A DNA stretch of 64,000 nucleotides from Melioribacter sp. GTDB taxonomy: Bacteria > Bacteroidota > Ignavibacteria > Ignavibacteriales > Melioribacteraceae. The notes under the pieces are model-generated. The model saw nothing but the letters and a program-made list of their open reading frames with translations, had not been told where the DNA came from and ran no database searches. Of the stretch, positions 45,789 to 54,512 are shown piece after piece. Position 1 is the stretch's first letter, and every line of letters begins with the position of its first letter. The position numbers and the translations under genes are program-made. Location of the stretch: NCBI GenBank assembly GCA_003155655.1, contig PMDS01000032.1, positions 16,577-80,576 of the forward strand, written 5' to 3'.

Positions 45789-46976
45789 TCAATGAGTGGA
45801 CTCATTGTTTTTTTTAATATCAACCACAATCATTTTTTTCCGCAAGTCGGATAGAAAATTATTTTCAATTATTTCATTGATCTTTGAGTCTCCGAATCCG
45901 TAACCGATTACAATTAACACTTGGGAGTTTATCAGATTATTTACAAAATGATTAATAATTGGTTTGTAGTAAACTTGCCGATAATAGTTCAATATTTTTG
46001 TTAATGTACCAGAAAGAAAATCTGGATATACTTCTGTATGACCTCTGTAATATTCTAGTTTACCTTTATCGTTTTTTATTTCTTTGAAGAGTTCATGATT
46101 TGAAATACCGTAAAGCAATTTGATTGTTGTATATTCTTTATTCTCGTAGTTGAAAACATATTGATCAATGCTGCCGTGTAATTTGTATAAACAAAATTGA
46201 CGTGAAAATTCATTTGTAAATTTTCGGAGTCTAACTGTATAATGTGCTACAGGTTCCTCAATATCATAATTATTTATTTTTTTATATAAAGTATGATAGC
46301 CGTAAAATGGAGAACCATATTCTTCAAATCCATCTGATAATTTATTACCAAGTGTTTCTGTGTGTGCAAATCTTTCCATCAGCAAATCATGGTTAAGCGA
46401 ATGAATATGGACTTTATATTTATTTCCTAGACCATCTAACAATTCAAGAAATTCTGAATAGTTCCTTTGATATGGTCTAACCAAGGAAACTGGTTCAGGC
46501 CATTTGATTGAAAGAAGACTTGCCAATAACTGGCTGAAGGTATCATGAAAATTCAATAAGAAATTGTAATGGTCATATTCTTGTCCAGATTCTTTTCTGA
46601 AATCATCAAAAAACTTTTTGATTTTATCACTCAACTTGTCTGTTCGTCTCAACTCACAATAGAAATCGTAGAATTTTTCGTAATTGAATACTTCGCCAGC
46701 GATTATTTCATTATTATAAAACTCTAAGAATCTTTGAACAAAAAGTTTTTGTTCTTCTTTTGACCAAGAGTTCGGATCATCTTGCCCATTTAAAAACCAT
46801 GCGCTACCACTTGTGTGAATATGAATTGCGTTTTGATTGATTGCTTTAAGACAATTATTGATTTGTGTGGTTGGCGGATAACCATCAGGGATAGAAAAAC
46901 CAGAACCTAAAAGAAAAGAGACGTGTTGAACTTTTGAAGTTCTAAGAAGTTTATTGAATAATTGAGACATAATCAT
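45789..46976 (-). CDS. Second SIR2-domain protein
   Basis: A 395-aa protein spanning a divergent SIR2-like domain: LLGSGFSIPDG (23-33), HSLNHDLLME (192-201, for the usual T-x-N-x-D), YKLHGSID (264-271) and VIGYGFGDSKINE (356-368). A helical insert fills residues 70-160. GGAGG precedes the ATG at 46976. No zinc ribbon was found, so protein deacetylation is unlikely; NAD cleavage in defence is more plausible. It is different in sequence from the 1290-aa SIR2 protein and lacks its long helical part. It may need a partner, with DUF3800 the nearest candidate. Confidence 0.75.
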   Translation of the reverse strand: MIMSQLFNKLLRTSKVQHVSFLLGSGFSIPDGYPPTTQINNCLKAINQNAIHIHTSGSAWFLNGQDDPNSWSKEEQKLFVQRFLEFYNNEIIAGEVFNYEKFYDFYCELRRTDKLSDKIKKFFDDFRKESGQEYDHYNFLLNFHDTFSQLLASLLSIKWPEPVSLVRPYQRNYSEFLELLDGLGNKYKVHIHSLNHDLLMERFAHTETLGNKLSDGFEEYGSPFYGYHTLYKKINNYDIEEPVAHYTVRLRKFTNEFSRQFCLYKLHGSIDQYVFNYENKEYTTIKLLYGISNHELFKEIKNDKGKLEYYRGHTEVYPDFLSGTLTKILNYYRQVYYKPIINHFVNNLINSQVLIVIGYGFGDSKINEIIENNFLSDLRKKMIVVDIKKNNESTH

Positions 46977-47033
46977 AATTCAAATTAATCCTCCATCTTC
47001 GCTTCTGCCGGGAAAGTTGCTCTTATTTCATAA

Positions 47034-47241
47034 GTTTGGTATTAATATTGTCAAAGAAACTTTTGAAAGCAAATCACAATCCAGAAGAAAGGAGAAAGTA
47101 GTAAGTAGTAGTTGGTTATAATGTTGTCAAAGATACATTTGAAAGAAAACAACAACTCTTAGATTAAGATTATGATTAAGAGTAAGATTAAGATTAAAAA
47201 GTAAGTTGGTTTAAATATTGTGAAAGAAACTTTTGACAACC
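47034..47241 (+). repeat. Three imperfect direct repeats with a coding-like pattern
   Basis: Copies begin at about 47034, 47111 and 47205. Each reads G-x-N-[IV]-V-K-[ED]-T-F-[ED] in its own local frame; differences between copies mostly conserve amino acids. Each local ORF stops soon after. Between copies 2 and 3 lies a GATTAA hexamer run (about 47161-47200). Confidence 0.6.
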
Positions 47242-47704
47242 TTACCTATTCCAATTTGAATAAACTGAAGAGGACAAACAAATTATAAATTTAACCCAAG
47301 CATGATTTTTGAAAAATTCAGAATAATCTTAAAAAAAAGTTTTACATATTTGTTAGGAGCATAGAGGCAGTACTGGATACAATTGAAGTTTTTACTTGGA
47401 TGTTAAGAGGAAGAAAGTGGATGGAAAAAAACTGGTAAAAACCGGATGAAACTGGGTGAAACCGGATGAAAAAAACAAAAAATTTGAGGAAAATTGTGTT
47501 GATTCTGGTCTAAAAAAAGTAAAATCGGGATAGAAATGGGTGATTTTGGATGATTTTAAAAATTTCTGATTCTGACACAAATAATAAATCCAATCCCCTG
47601 CCTACGTTAATAACTTCGGCAGGCAGGCTTTATGGAAAAAAATATTTATTGACGATAAGCGCAATAGTTTTTAGATTAAGCAAAGCTCAAAAACGGAATT
47701 TAAA
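47242..47704. other. Purine-rich low-complexity intergenic region
   Basis: Between about 47390 and 47560 the + strand is nearly all purine with repeated ACCGGATGAAA/ACTGGGTGAAA words. A 7-bp inverted repeat CCTGCCT/AGGCAGG flanks 47598-47628. A 62-aa minus-strand ORF here is a by-product of the skewed composition. No gene was recognised. Confidence 0.5.
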
Positions 47705-48790
47705 ATGAAAACTAAAATTTTATTGCTCTTGTTGTTAATTCTCAATCCGTTAGCTAACGGACAATTCTCCATTCTCAATTGTCAGTCTCTCAGACCAGTT
47801 AGAGATAACGTCGGTTTCTGCTGGAACGCGGATGAGATGAATCATTTTATTGATTATTTATCAAAGCACAATAAAGCAGTAAAAGAAAATCCCGGTAACT
47901 TAGTAGCAGCAATTTCTGTCCACGATGATTATCTCTATGCAGGTAATGTTTACTTTCCTCTTTACAGGAATATTAAAACAAAAGAGGTTGTTATATTCGG
48001 TGTTACTCATGGTACTGTTCGCAAAGAGATGGGAACCCTTTCAAATGTTTTGATAATGGATGAATACGATAAATGGCGCGGTCCATACAAGGATGTGGAA
48101 ATTTCTCCTTTGAGGGAATTAATCAAAGCAAAGCTTCCGAAAGAGGATTTTATTGTAAGCAACAAGGCGCACAGCATAGAGCATTCAATTGAAGCCTTGA
48201 TCCCATTCCTTCAATATTATAACCGTGATATAAAAATAACGCCGATTATGGTAATACAAATGCCGTTTGAAAGAATGGATGATATATCAACACGTCTTTC
48301 AAAAATAATTTCTGATTATGTTCAATCTAACAATCTTGAAATTGGAAAAGATATATTCTTTCTTATCTCTAATGACGCGGATCATTACGGAGAAGATTTT
48401 AACAATTCGCCATATGGAATGGACGCGAACGCCCATAAAACAGCAACTATAAACGACCAGAGAATTATAAATGAAAACTTGGTCGGTAAAATTGAAAAGC
48501 AGGGAATCAAAAAATTAACAACCGAAATTTGGCCGGATTCTACAAGCAAAAAAATAATCCCGCTCTGGTGCGGAAGGTATCCAATTACATTCGGTCTATT
48601 AACAACAACCAAGATAATAAATGATTTAAATCAAGGATTTTTGAGTGGAAAACTCCTTAAATACTCTGATACATTTACTGAAAAAGTACTGCCGGTTAAA
48701 AATACAAGTATGGGATTAACTGCTGTATTTTCTTATAAGCATTGGTGCGCCTGGTTTACGGAAGGTTTTACCCTCGGACAGGAAAAATGA
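47705..48790 (+). CDS. Second Memo-family protein, exported
   Basis: A 361-aa stand-alone Memo-domain protein with an N-terminal signal (KTKILLLLLLILNPLANG). Memo landmarks are ISVHDDYLYAGNVYFPLY, VVIFGVTHGTV, KAHSIEHSIEALIPF and LISNDADHYGEDF, supplying the conserved histidines of the metal site. It lacks the AMMECR1 domain. The end of the signal region (about residues 12-27) is encoded by a repeat (47736-47785) that includes the palindrome seen at 34250. It is a diverged paralogue of the fusion at 40647. Confidence 0.8.
   Translation: MKTKILLLLLLILNPLANGQFSILNCQSLRPVRDNVGFCWNADEMNHFIDYLSKHNKAVKENPGNLVAAISVHDDYLYAGNVYFPLYRNIKTKEVVIFGVTHGTVRKEMGTLSNVLIMDEYDKWRGPYKDVEISPLRELIKAKLPKEDFIVSNKAHSIEHSIEALIPFLQYYNRDIKITPIMVIQMPFERMDDISTRLSKIISDYVQSNNLEIGKDIFFLISNDADHYGEDFNNSPYGMDANAHKTATINDQRIINENLVGKIEKQGIKKLTTEIWPDSTSKKIIPLWCGRYPITFGLLTTTKIINDLNQGFLSGKLLKYSDTFTEKVLPVKNTSMGLTAVFSYKHWCAWFTEGFTLGQEK
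47736..47785. repeat. Heptamer repeat plus palindrome inside a CDS
   Basis: AATTCTCAATCCGTTAGC, the palindrome TCCGTTAGCTAACGGA (47746-47761), then ATTCTCC and ATTCTCA heptamers. The reading frame of the Memo paralogue is kept. Confidence 0.75.
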
Positions 48791-48853
48791 AAACGAAAAA
48801 TTGAAAAATATGTTTTATCTTATGTCAGTTAAATTTATTTAATAGTCTGTTAT

Positions 48854-49483
48854 ATGAAAATTAATAACCCGTGGCTGCAAATTTCATCTGAAGATTATGA
48901 ACATCATATGTCGGCCCCGAATGTCGGGCAACTGCAAATGCTCGATGAAATTTTTGAGAACGTTCTTAATGAATTTTCTCCGGGTTCAATAGCTGTTTTG
49001 GGATGTACTGCCGGCAACGGGTTTCAGCATCTTGTAAACCGGGAATTAGAACGGGTTGTTGGAATAGATATAAACTTCAAATACCTGGCTGAATGCAGGG
49101 CGTGGTTTGTGCAGGATATTGTAAACCTTCAGCTTATTTGTGCAGACTTAAATGAAATTGAGCTTTCCGGTTCGATTTTTGACTTGATACACGCAGCGTT
49201 GATATTTGAATATGTTAATGCAGAAAAGCTACTAGAAAAAATATTCGGCTGGCTTAAACCGGATGGAATTTTATCTGTTGTTCTTCAACTTTCGAGTGAA
49301 AAATCAGAACCTGTTTCCGATACACCTTATCAAGCATTAAAACTATTAAGCTCTTTTATGCACCTGGCAGATGTTAAGGAATTTAAAGAAAAAGCATATG
49401 CTATAGGGTTCAGCGAGGATAGGGAACCGGAAATTAAAACTATTGGCGGCAAAAATTTTATTGAGATGTATTTTAAAAAATAA
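48854..49483 (+). CDS. Class I SAM-dependent methyltransferase
   Basis: A 209-aa methyltransferase. Motif I is AVLGCTAGNGFQHLV (about 46-60), followed by VVGIDINFKYL, IFDLIHAALIFEYV and LKPDGILSVVLQ. No N-terminal targeting sequence. The substrate is unknown. It follows the Memo paralogue by about 60 bases and ends at a terminator overlapping its stop codon. Confidence 0.8.
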   Translation: MKINNPWLQISSEDYEHHMSAPNVGQLQMLDEIFENVLNEFSPGSIAVLGCTAGNGFQHLVNRELERVVGIDINFKYLAECRAWFVQDIVNLQLICADLNEIELSGSIFDLIHAALIFEYVNAEKLLEKIFGWLKPDGILSVVLQLSSEKSEPVSDTPYQALKLLSSFMHLADVKEFKEKAYAIGFSEDREPEIKTIGGKNFIEMYFKK

Positions 49484-49514
49484 GCCAGCCCCGATTGACC
49501 GGGGCGGCTTTATA
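49482..49514 (+). terminator. Terminator overlapping the methyltransferase stop
   Basis: Stem AAGCC-A-GCCCCG with CGGGGC-GGCTT around a 6-nt loop, one bulged A, then TTTATAT. It lies between convergent genes. Confidence 0.75.
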
Positions 49515-49530
49515 TTAACAGCTTTGTAAC

Positions 49531-50808
49531 CTATTCAATTGAACTTTGCTCTTCGTTTTGTTCATCCAGGTAAACAACTTTTTTCTTCTTTCCTTTCAAG
49601 AAATACGCAATTAATAATATAATGATTATTGCAGCGCCGGCAATATAGATGTAATTCATCCTGGAAGTCGGAGCAACTTTTTCTTTCCAATCAGCAATTT
49701 GTTTCTCAACCGAATCTTTATTTGCCGCAGTCATCATGGCATTATCAATTAGTAATGGAACCCATACTGGTTTAACAGACTTAAAATAAACGCTGTCTGC
49801 AAACATGTAAAATGTATTTTTCGCTTCAGAACTGCCCATAACATCATAGTTCTTAATTTCATCATCAATAAACGAGTTTACACTGTTCACAAATTGATCG
49901 CCGCTTTTAAATGGAAGTATGGCAAGTTTTTTCTCGCGGAATAATTTATTTACCTGTCCCCACATCTCATCATTTATGCGCGCGCTCCAGTCTGAAAACA
50001 TGTTGTCGATATTGGCAATTTCTGAAACCTTATCCTTTCTTGTCAAATAAATCTCTGCAAGTTTTGGTCCAATTTGACGCCATGTTTTATTAAAGTCCTT
50101 GTATTCAATTTTCATTTTTGAAAGATCATCGGGCGTCATTTGTGTAACTTTCATGAATTGAACGTTATCACCAATAGTGCGTTCAATATTAAAGAAGAGA
50201 TTTCCATTGTCAACCTTTTTGAAAACCACTTGCTTTTGGGCATCATTAAGAGAGCCGGGCGTTTTAACGAACTGCTGCAAAAGACTATCAACAATCCCGC
50301 GCACTAGTTCATCGCGCTGGGCTATGTTTGCTTTGAGCTGTGCCACTAATTTTGTAAGTGCTGCAATTGTGGAGGCATCTTTTGTTGTTTGTATTTGCAA
50401 TACTCTTATCTGGGAAATCAAGCCCTGATTCTGCTGGCTTAAATCGGAAACTTTATCTTTAAGTGTTCCAACTTCACTTTTAAGTTCTACTATTTGGGTA
50501 AAGTCTCCTTTACGTACTTCAAGTGAGCGCTCTATTTTTACAAAAGAAGCGTCAAAATTATCCGGATACATGCTTTTATCAAGCAGAGTTTTATATGGGG
50601 TAAAATCAGATTTTAACTGAGCAATGTTTTCGCCAATAGCGTTGCATTCATCAAGTGAAGCGGCGTTTTTTATTGCATCATTAAGCTGTTTATTACGCGT
50701 TTCAAAATTTTTAACTTTTTCAAAATCTGATTGCGCTAATAGCGATTGATTCAAAAAAAAGAAAGCAAACAAAATCGAAACCAAAAAGAAAAATTTGTTT
50801 ATCTTCAT
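49531..50808 (-). CDS. Exported coiled-coil protein with C-terminal anchor
   Basis: A 425-aa protein. Signal peptide about 1-25 (ending LLAQ), coiled-coil region about 90-170 (VGTLKDKVSDLSQQNQGLIS), an alpha-helical middle part, and one C-terminal transmembrane helix at about 392-410 (YIYIAGAAIIIILLIAYFL) followed by a KGKKKK stop-transfer. Mature chain is therefore periplasmic with a cytoplasmic tail. No catalytic motif or named family was recognised. It is 4 bases downstream of a lipoprotein gene, suggesting a paired envelope function. Confidence 0.65.
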   Translation of the reverse strand: MKINKFFFLVSILFAFFFLNQSLLAQSDFEKVKNFETRNKQLNDAIKNAASLDECNAIGENIAQLKSDFTPYKTLLDKSMYPDNFDASFVKIERSLEVRKGDFTQIVELKSEVGTLKDKVSDLSQQNQGLISQIRVLQIQTTKDASTIAALTKLVAQLKANIAQRDELVRGIVDSLLQQFVKTPGSLNDAQKQVVFKKVDNGNLFFNIERTIGDNVQFMKVTQMTPDDLSKMKIEYKDFNKTWRQIGPKLAEIYLTRKDKVSEIANIDNMFSDWSARINDEMWGQVNKLFREKKLAILPFKSGDQFVNSVNSFIDDEIKNYDVMGSSEAKNTFYMFADSVYFKSVKPVWVPLLIDNAMMTAANKDSVEKQIADWKEKVAPTSRMNYIYIAGAAIIIILLIAYFLKGKKKKVVYLDEQNEEQSSIE

Positions 50809-50812
50809 TTTA

Positions 50813-51259
50813 TTACCTCACAACTCCTTTATGATTCAAAATAAATTTTTCCGAACCATCTATCAATTCTATGTTAGGTGTTTTTTGATTGAATGCCGGT
50901 GAAGCCAGCCCTTTTTCCGCAACTAAGACTTTATTTTCAGCCTTCATTCCGCCTTCTATAACCATAAATATGTATACATTTTTAAAATCTTTTCCGGTGA
51001 TGTACACATATCCAAGTTTATCGCGTATAATCCTGATTTCTTTTCCGGAACAATTGTTGGAATCAGCAAACTCTTCAAAAAACAGCGGCTTTACTTTTAA
51101 AGTGAATGCATATCTCTGTTCTTCGATAAATCCCTTAGCGTCAACTTTAAGAGCGTTTTCTATTGGCCAGGAATAATCTGCAGGTTTGAGGGTAAGAGTT
51201 GAACATGCTGCGACAACAATTAAAAAAATAAAAGACATAAAATATTTCAAGATACGCAT
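50813..51259 (-). CDS. Small predicted lipoprotein
   Basis: A 148-aa protein with a lipoprotein signal (FLIVVAACS, acylated Cys near 19). The mature part is a compact beta-rich sequence (YVYITGKDFKNVYIFMVIEG). No family recognised. It is the first gene of a two-gene operon with the coiled-coil membrane protein. Confidence 0.65.
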   Translation of the reverse strand: MRILKYFMSFIFLIVVAACSTLTLKPADYSWPIENALKVDAKGFIEEQRYAFTLKVKPLFFEEFADSNNCSGKEIRIIRDKLGYVYITGKDFKNVYIFMVIEGGMKAENKVLVAEKGLASPAFNQKTPNIELIDGSEKFILNHKGVVR

Positions 51260-51354
51260 ACAAATCCTCCACGGTAAAAAATTAACTAATCAAAGTTAGT
51301 TATTTTGATTCTTATTTGTAAGTAAAGTTGATAAGAATTGTTGTATACATTATG

Positions 51355-51382
51355 GAAAAAGCCGGCATGTTAAGTGCCGGCT
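51355..51382 (-). terminator. Terminator of the cytochrome gene
   Basis: On the minus strand, AGCCGGCA/TGCCGGCT with a 7-nt loop is followed by five T residues, 11 bases after the cytochrome stop. Confidence 0.8.
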
Positions 51383-51393
51383 CAATAAATAAA

Positions 51394-52170
51394 TTAATTA
51401 GTTGATGATTGTAATTTTCTTAGCTGCTGGCTTGCATATCGGTTGTTAGGATCAAGCTGAATTGCTTTTTCATAATTCTTAACCGCTTCATCTTTTTTGC
51501 CATTTTTTGAATAAATGTCTGCAATAAAGACAAATGACCAGGTGTAATCAGGAAATAATTCACAATTTTTCTTTCCAATTGTAATTGCATCATCAAAATT
51601 TCCCGTTTCATTTACTTTGGAAGCAAATGAAAGAAGGGCACGGTTGCTGAAATCATAAGTGAAACTGCCGTAGTATTGCTTCTTCAAATTATTATATCTG
51701 CTAATTGTGGAATCAAGCCCCTTCTTTTTGTATGTTCTGAACAATACATCTTCAAGAAGATCGATAGATGCAGACCCATGGTGGCAGCTAACACAACTTA
51801 CACTGCCGATTCCAGCATCTAAAGCACGTGCGCCCTGCAGCATGTTTGTGTTTATGCCGTTAACCAGTTTAATCATTTCCCTTGCAACATTTTTCTTTGG
51901 ATTGGCATCCGCACCAAAATCTGTTTTCCCGATGCCCTTATCATTTGGGTTGCCATGGCAAAAATTGCAATGAACTCCCAGAGCAGTTGAATAAGAGTCC
52001 ATTAACTGGCGGAGTTCATTTTCGCTGATATTGGAAGGAAGAACCTTCAGATTTACCGGCTTATCATCCCTGTTGTTCTGGGCTTTAGAACTGTAACTCC
52101 AGGAAAAAATTATAAAACAAAGAAATGAATTAAGTAAACTTTTATATAAAATGATGGAACCGCGCTTCAT
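51394..52170 (-). CDS. Exported diheme c-type cytochrome with C-terminal TPRs
   Basis: A 258-aa periplasmic protein. The N-terminal signal ends near residue 30 (SSKAQN). Two haem-attachment motifs follow: CNFCH (about 75-79) and CVSCH (about 127-131), with LRQLMDSYSTALGVHCNFCH as in the reaction-centre cytochrome c subunit-like family. Residues about 190-255 are two TPR units (NGKKDEAVKNYEKAIQLDPN). It could carry electrons in a periplasmic chain; the partner is not in the window. Confidence 0.8.
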   Translation of the reverse strand: MKRGSIILYKSLLNSFLCFIIFSWSYSSKAQNNRDDKPVNLKVLPSNISENELRQLMDSYSTALGVHCNFCHGNPNDKGIGKTDFGADANPKKNVAREMIKLVNGINTNMLQGARALDAGIGSVSCVSCHHGSASIDLLEDVLFRTYKKKGLDSTISRYNNLKKQYYGSFTYDFSNRALLSFASKVNETGNFDDAITIGKKNCELFPDYTWSFVFIADIYSKNGKKDEAVKNYEKAIQLDPNNRYASQQLRKLQSSTN

Positions 52171-52284
52171 TATAACCTCGATTATGTATTCAATTATATG
52201 TATGGATTAAATTTTTTTTTACATTTCGAACCGATATTATAAATAACAAAATATTTGTAAAACAAATTCAAAATTTGAGATAAA

Positions 52285-53499
52285 TTGAACCCCTGGAGAG
52301 GACTCAATAATATACCCCGGAATGTTTGGCTCGTAGCTTTAACAACATTGATAAACCGTTCAGGTACAATGGTATTTCCCTTCATGATGATATACATGAC
52401 TACCAGGATTGGCGTAAGCAGTGGAAAGGCGGGATTAGTGATAGCTTGTTTCGGAGCCGGTTCATTATTAACTGCTCCTTATGTCGGGAAATTAAGCGAT
52501 AAAGTAGGTTCGCTTCTTGTCATGAAATCTTCGCTGATATTAAGCGGAATAATACTGATTTTATTTTCATTCATTAAAAACTATTATGCAATACTTGCCG
52601 CAACACTTGTCTGGTCAATTATTGGCGAAGCATTCCGCCCCGCTAATCTTTCTTTGATTTCTAATGAAACAGAACCGGAACAACGGAAAACCGCATTTGC
52701 GCTTAACAGGCTTGCAATAAACCTTGGGATGAGTATTGGTCCTGTTATTGGGGGCATATTATCAGCTATTAATTTTGCGCTTCTTTTTTATGTTGATGGT
52801 ATTACTTCAATAATTGCCGGAATTTTTTTGATCTCGATGCGAATAAAACCAAAATTAGAGATAAGAAATGACAGTAAGGTATTAACAAACAAAGAAGAAA
52901 AATCCGTAAATAAAAAGCATCAGTCAATTCTAAAAAACAAAAAATTCTTTCTTTTCCTGTTTATTCTTATTCCGGTTGAGCTGGTTTTCTTTCAGTTCTT
53001 AGGTGGGCTGCCGCTTTATTTAGTCGGCATTTTAGAATTTCCAACATCAACTTTTGGATTACTGATGGCAATTAATACAGTGTTGATAATTCTTACAGAA
53101 GTACCTCTCAATAATGCAATGGCAAACTGGGATGATCGTAATTCATTAGCTCTTGGCGCACTTTTATGCGGCACCGGATTTGGCGCAATGATTCTTTCAA
53201 ACAGCATTGGATTTATTGCCCTTACCATCATTATTTGGACGTTTGGCGAAATGTTGTTTTTTCCATCCAGTGCATCCTATGTTTCTGTAATTTCACCGGA
53301 AAGCAGACGTGGTGAATATATGGGTTATTACCAAATGTCCTTCAGTTTTTCTATAATGGTTGGACCTTGGTTAGGCGCAGTAGTTTTAGAAAACTTCGGA
53401 CACGTAATTTTATGGAGCGGAGCTTTTATTTTTGCGCTGTTTTCATCATTAGCATTTTTGTTAATGAAAAGGAATGCACTAAAATCGATTAAAAATTAG
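52285..53499 (+). CDS. MFS transporter with TTG start
   Basis: A 404-aa major facilitator with about twelve helices. The first helix is within NVWLVALTTLINRSGTMVFP, so translation must begin upstream of the first ATG; TTG at 52285 is the best start in frame. The loop between helices 2 and 3 has GKLSDKVGS (G-x-L-a-D-r-x-G-r pattern). A cytoplasmic loop separates the two halves at about 190-215. Substrate unknown; drug or sugar efflux is common in this subgroup. Confidence 0.82.
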   Translation: MNPWRGLNNIPRNVWLVALTTLINRSGTMVFPFMMIYMTTRIGVSSGKAGLVIACFGAGSLLTAPYVGKLSDKVGSLLVMKSSLILSGIILILFSFIKNYYAILAATLVWSIIGEAFRPANLSLISNETEPEQRKTAFALNRLAINLGMSIGPVIGGILSAINFALLFYVDGITSIIAGIFLISMRIKPKLEIRNDSKVLTNKEEKSVNKKHQSILKNKKFFLFLFILIPVELVFFQFLGGLPLYLVGILEFPTSTFGLLMAINTVLIILTEVPLNNAMANWDDRNSLALGALLCGTGFGAMILSNSIGFIALTIIIWTFGEMLFFPSSASYVSVISPESRRGEYMGYYQMSFSFSIMVGPWLGAVVLENFGHVILWSGAFIFALFSSLAFLLMKRNALKSIKN

Positions 53500-53859
53500 A
53501 CTATTACTATCATACCGTTATCATTTACAATAAATATCATTTTAATTTTTTACTTGACAGGTGATTATTTGTTCACTATGTTTAGGTGAACAAAAGAACA
53601 CTATTTATCTAATTCAGTAAATTGTCGGTTGCAAGGGATTCTTTTTCTCATTAAAAAAATTGAATTTACAAATATGGTAAATAACAATCAGAAAGTAACC
53701 AAAAAATATATTGTTAGGTTTATACAAATATAAATTAATCCCCAGAGATTAAACTTAGACATTGTAAGTTATTTACAAATTTAATTAGAGAACTAATAAA
53801 AAATTCATCTGTTTTAGTGGAATAAATAAATCTTAAACTAATTTGAAAGGAGTAACATT
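53500..53859. other. Upstream region of the DUF1579 gene, 360 bp
   Basis: Contains the promoter/operator candidate at 53554-53593. The remaining 260 bases are an A+T-rich leader without an ORF or clear RNA fold. AAAGGAG precedes the DUF1579 start. Confidence 0.5.
53554..53593 (+). promoter_or_regulatory. Sigma-70-like promoter overlapping a palindromic operator
   Basis: TTGACA (53554-53559), 17-bp spacer, TATGTT (53577-53582). The -10 box sits inside an inverted repeat TTGTTCAC/GTGAACAA (53569-53576 and 53586-53593). A dimeric repressor bound here would block the promoter. The next gene starts 270 bases downstream. Confidence 0.45.
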
Positions 53860-54441
53860 ATGAAGTTAAGAACACTGTTCACTGGAATAATGTCTGTATT
53901 AATTCTTTTCTCATTTTCTGCAGTTTACTCTCAACAGGGAGATCAAGCTGATATGATGAAAAAGTGGCAGGAATACATGACCCCATCAACAGCTCATCAG
54001 CCATTTGTAAAGATGGTCGGAAATTGGACAGCAGTTGTTACAAATTACATGGGCGGGCAAGAAACGAAATCCGATGGTACCGGCACTTATGAAATGATTC
54101 TTGGCGGTAGATATTTGAAATCTACCTTTAAATCTACAATGATGGGAATGCCATTTGAAGGTATGGGACTTGATGGTTTTGATAATGTTACAAAAGAATA
54201 TCTAAGTGTATGGGTAGATAATTTTGGCACCGGTATAGAGTATCTTAAAGGCAAGTTTGATGAAAAGACTAAATCTGTTGTTTACACCGGATCAATGGTA
54301 GATCCTATGGCGGGTAAAGAAGTACCAACCAAATCAATAATGAAATTTATTGATGATGACCACACAACGACGGAAATATATAGTTTTGAAAATGGAAAAG
54401 AAGTAAAAAGTATGCAGATAGATTATACAAGAGTAAAGTAG
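53860..54441 (+). CDS. Exported DUF1579 protein
   Basis: A 193-aa protein with a signal peptide (about 1-24, ending VYSQ) and a DUF1579 domain: HQPFVKMVGNWTAVVT, GTYEMILGGRYLKSTFKS, GLDGFDNVTKEYLSVWVDN and GSMVDPMAGKE. The family is a lipocalin-like beta-barrel of unknown ligand. Strong ribosome site AAAGGAG and a clean terminator after it mark it as a single-gene unit. Confidence 0.85.
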   Translation: MKLRTLFTGIMSVLILFSFSAVYSQQGDQADMMKKWQEYMTPSTAHQPFVKMVGNWTAVVTNYMGGQETKSDGTGTYEMILGGRYLKSTFKSTMMGMPFEGMGLDGFDNVTKEYLSVWVDNFGTGIEYLKGKFDEKTKSVVYTGSMVDPMAGKEVPTKSIMKFIDDDHTTTEIYSFENGKEVKSMQIDYTRVK

Positions 54442-54464
54442 TAACTACACAATTAAAAAATTAA

Positions 54465-54501
54465 AACCCGAATTACTGAAAAAGCAATTCGGGTTTTTTT
54501 A
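54465..54501 (+). terminator. Strong terminator after the DUF1579 gene
   Basis: AACCCGAATT pairs with AATTCGGGTT around an 11-nt loop, followed by a T run. It lies between convergent genes. Confidence 0.9.
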
Positions 54502-54512
54502 TTAAAAAAGTT

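Noticed and set aside
47034..47241. CRISPR array
   Set aside because: Three repeats only, unequal spacing (77 and 94 bases), imperfect copies and no cas genes.
47392..47580. 62-aa minus-strand ORF rich in Phe and Ser
   Set aside because: It comes from a purine-rich low-complexity stretch and has no recognisable start signal or family.
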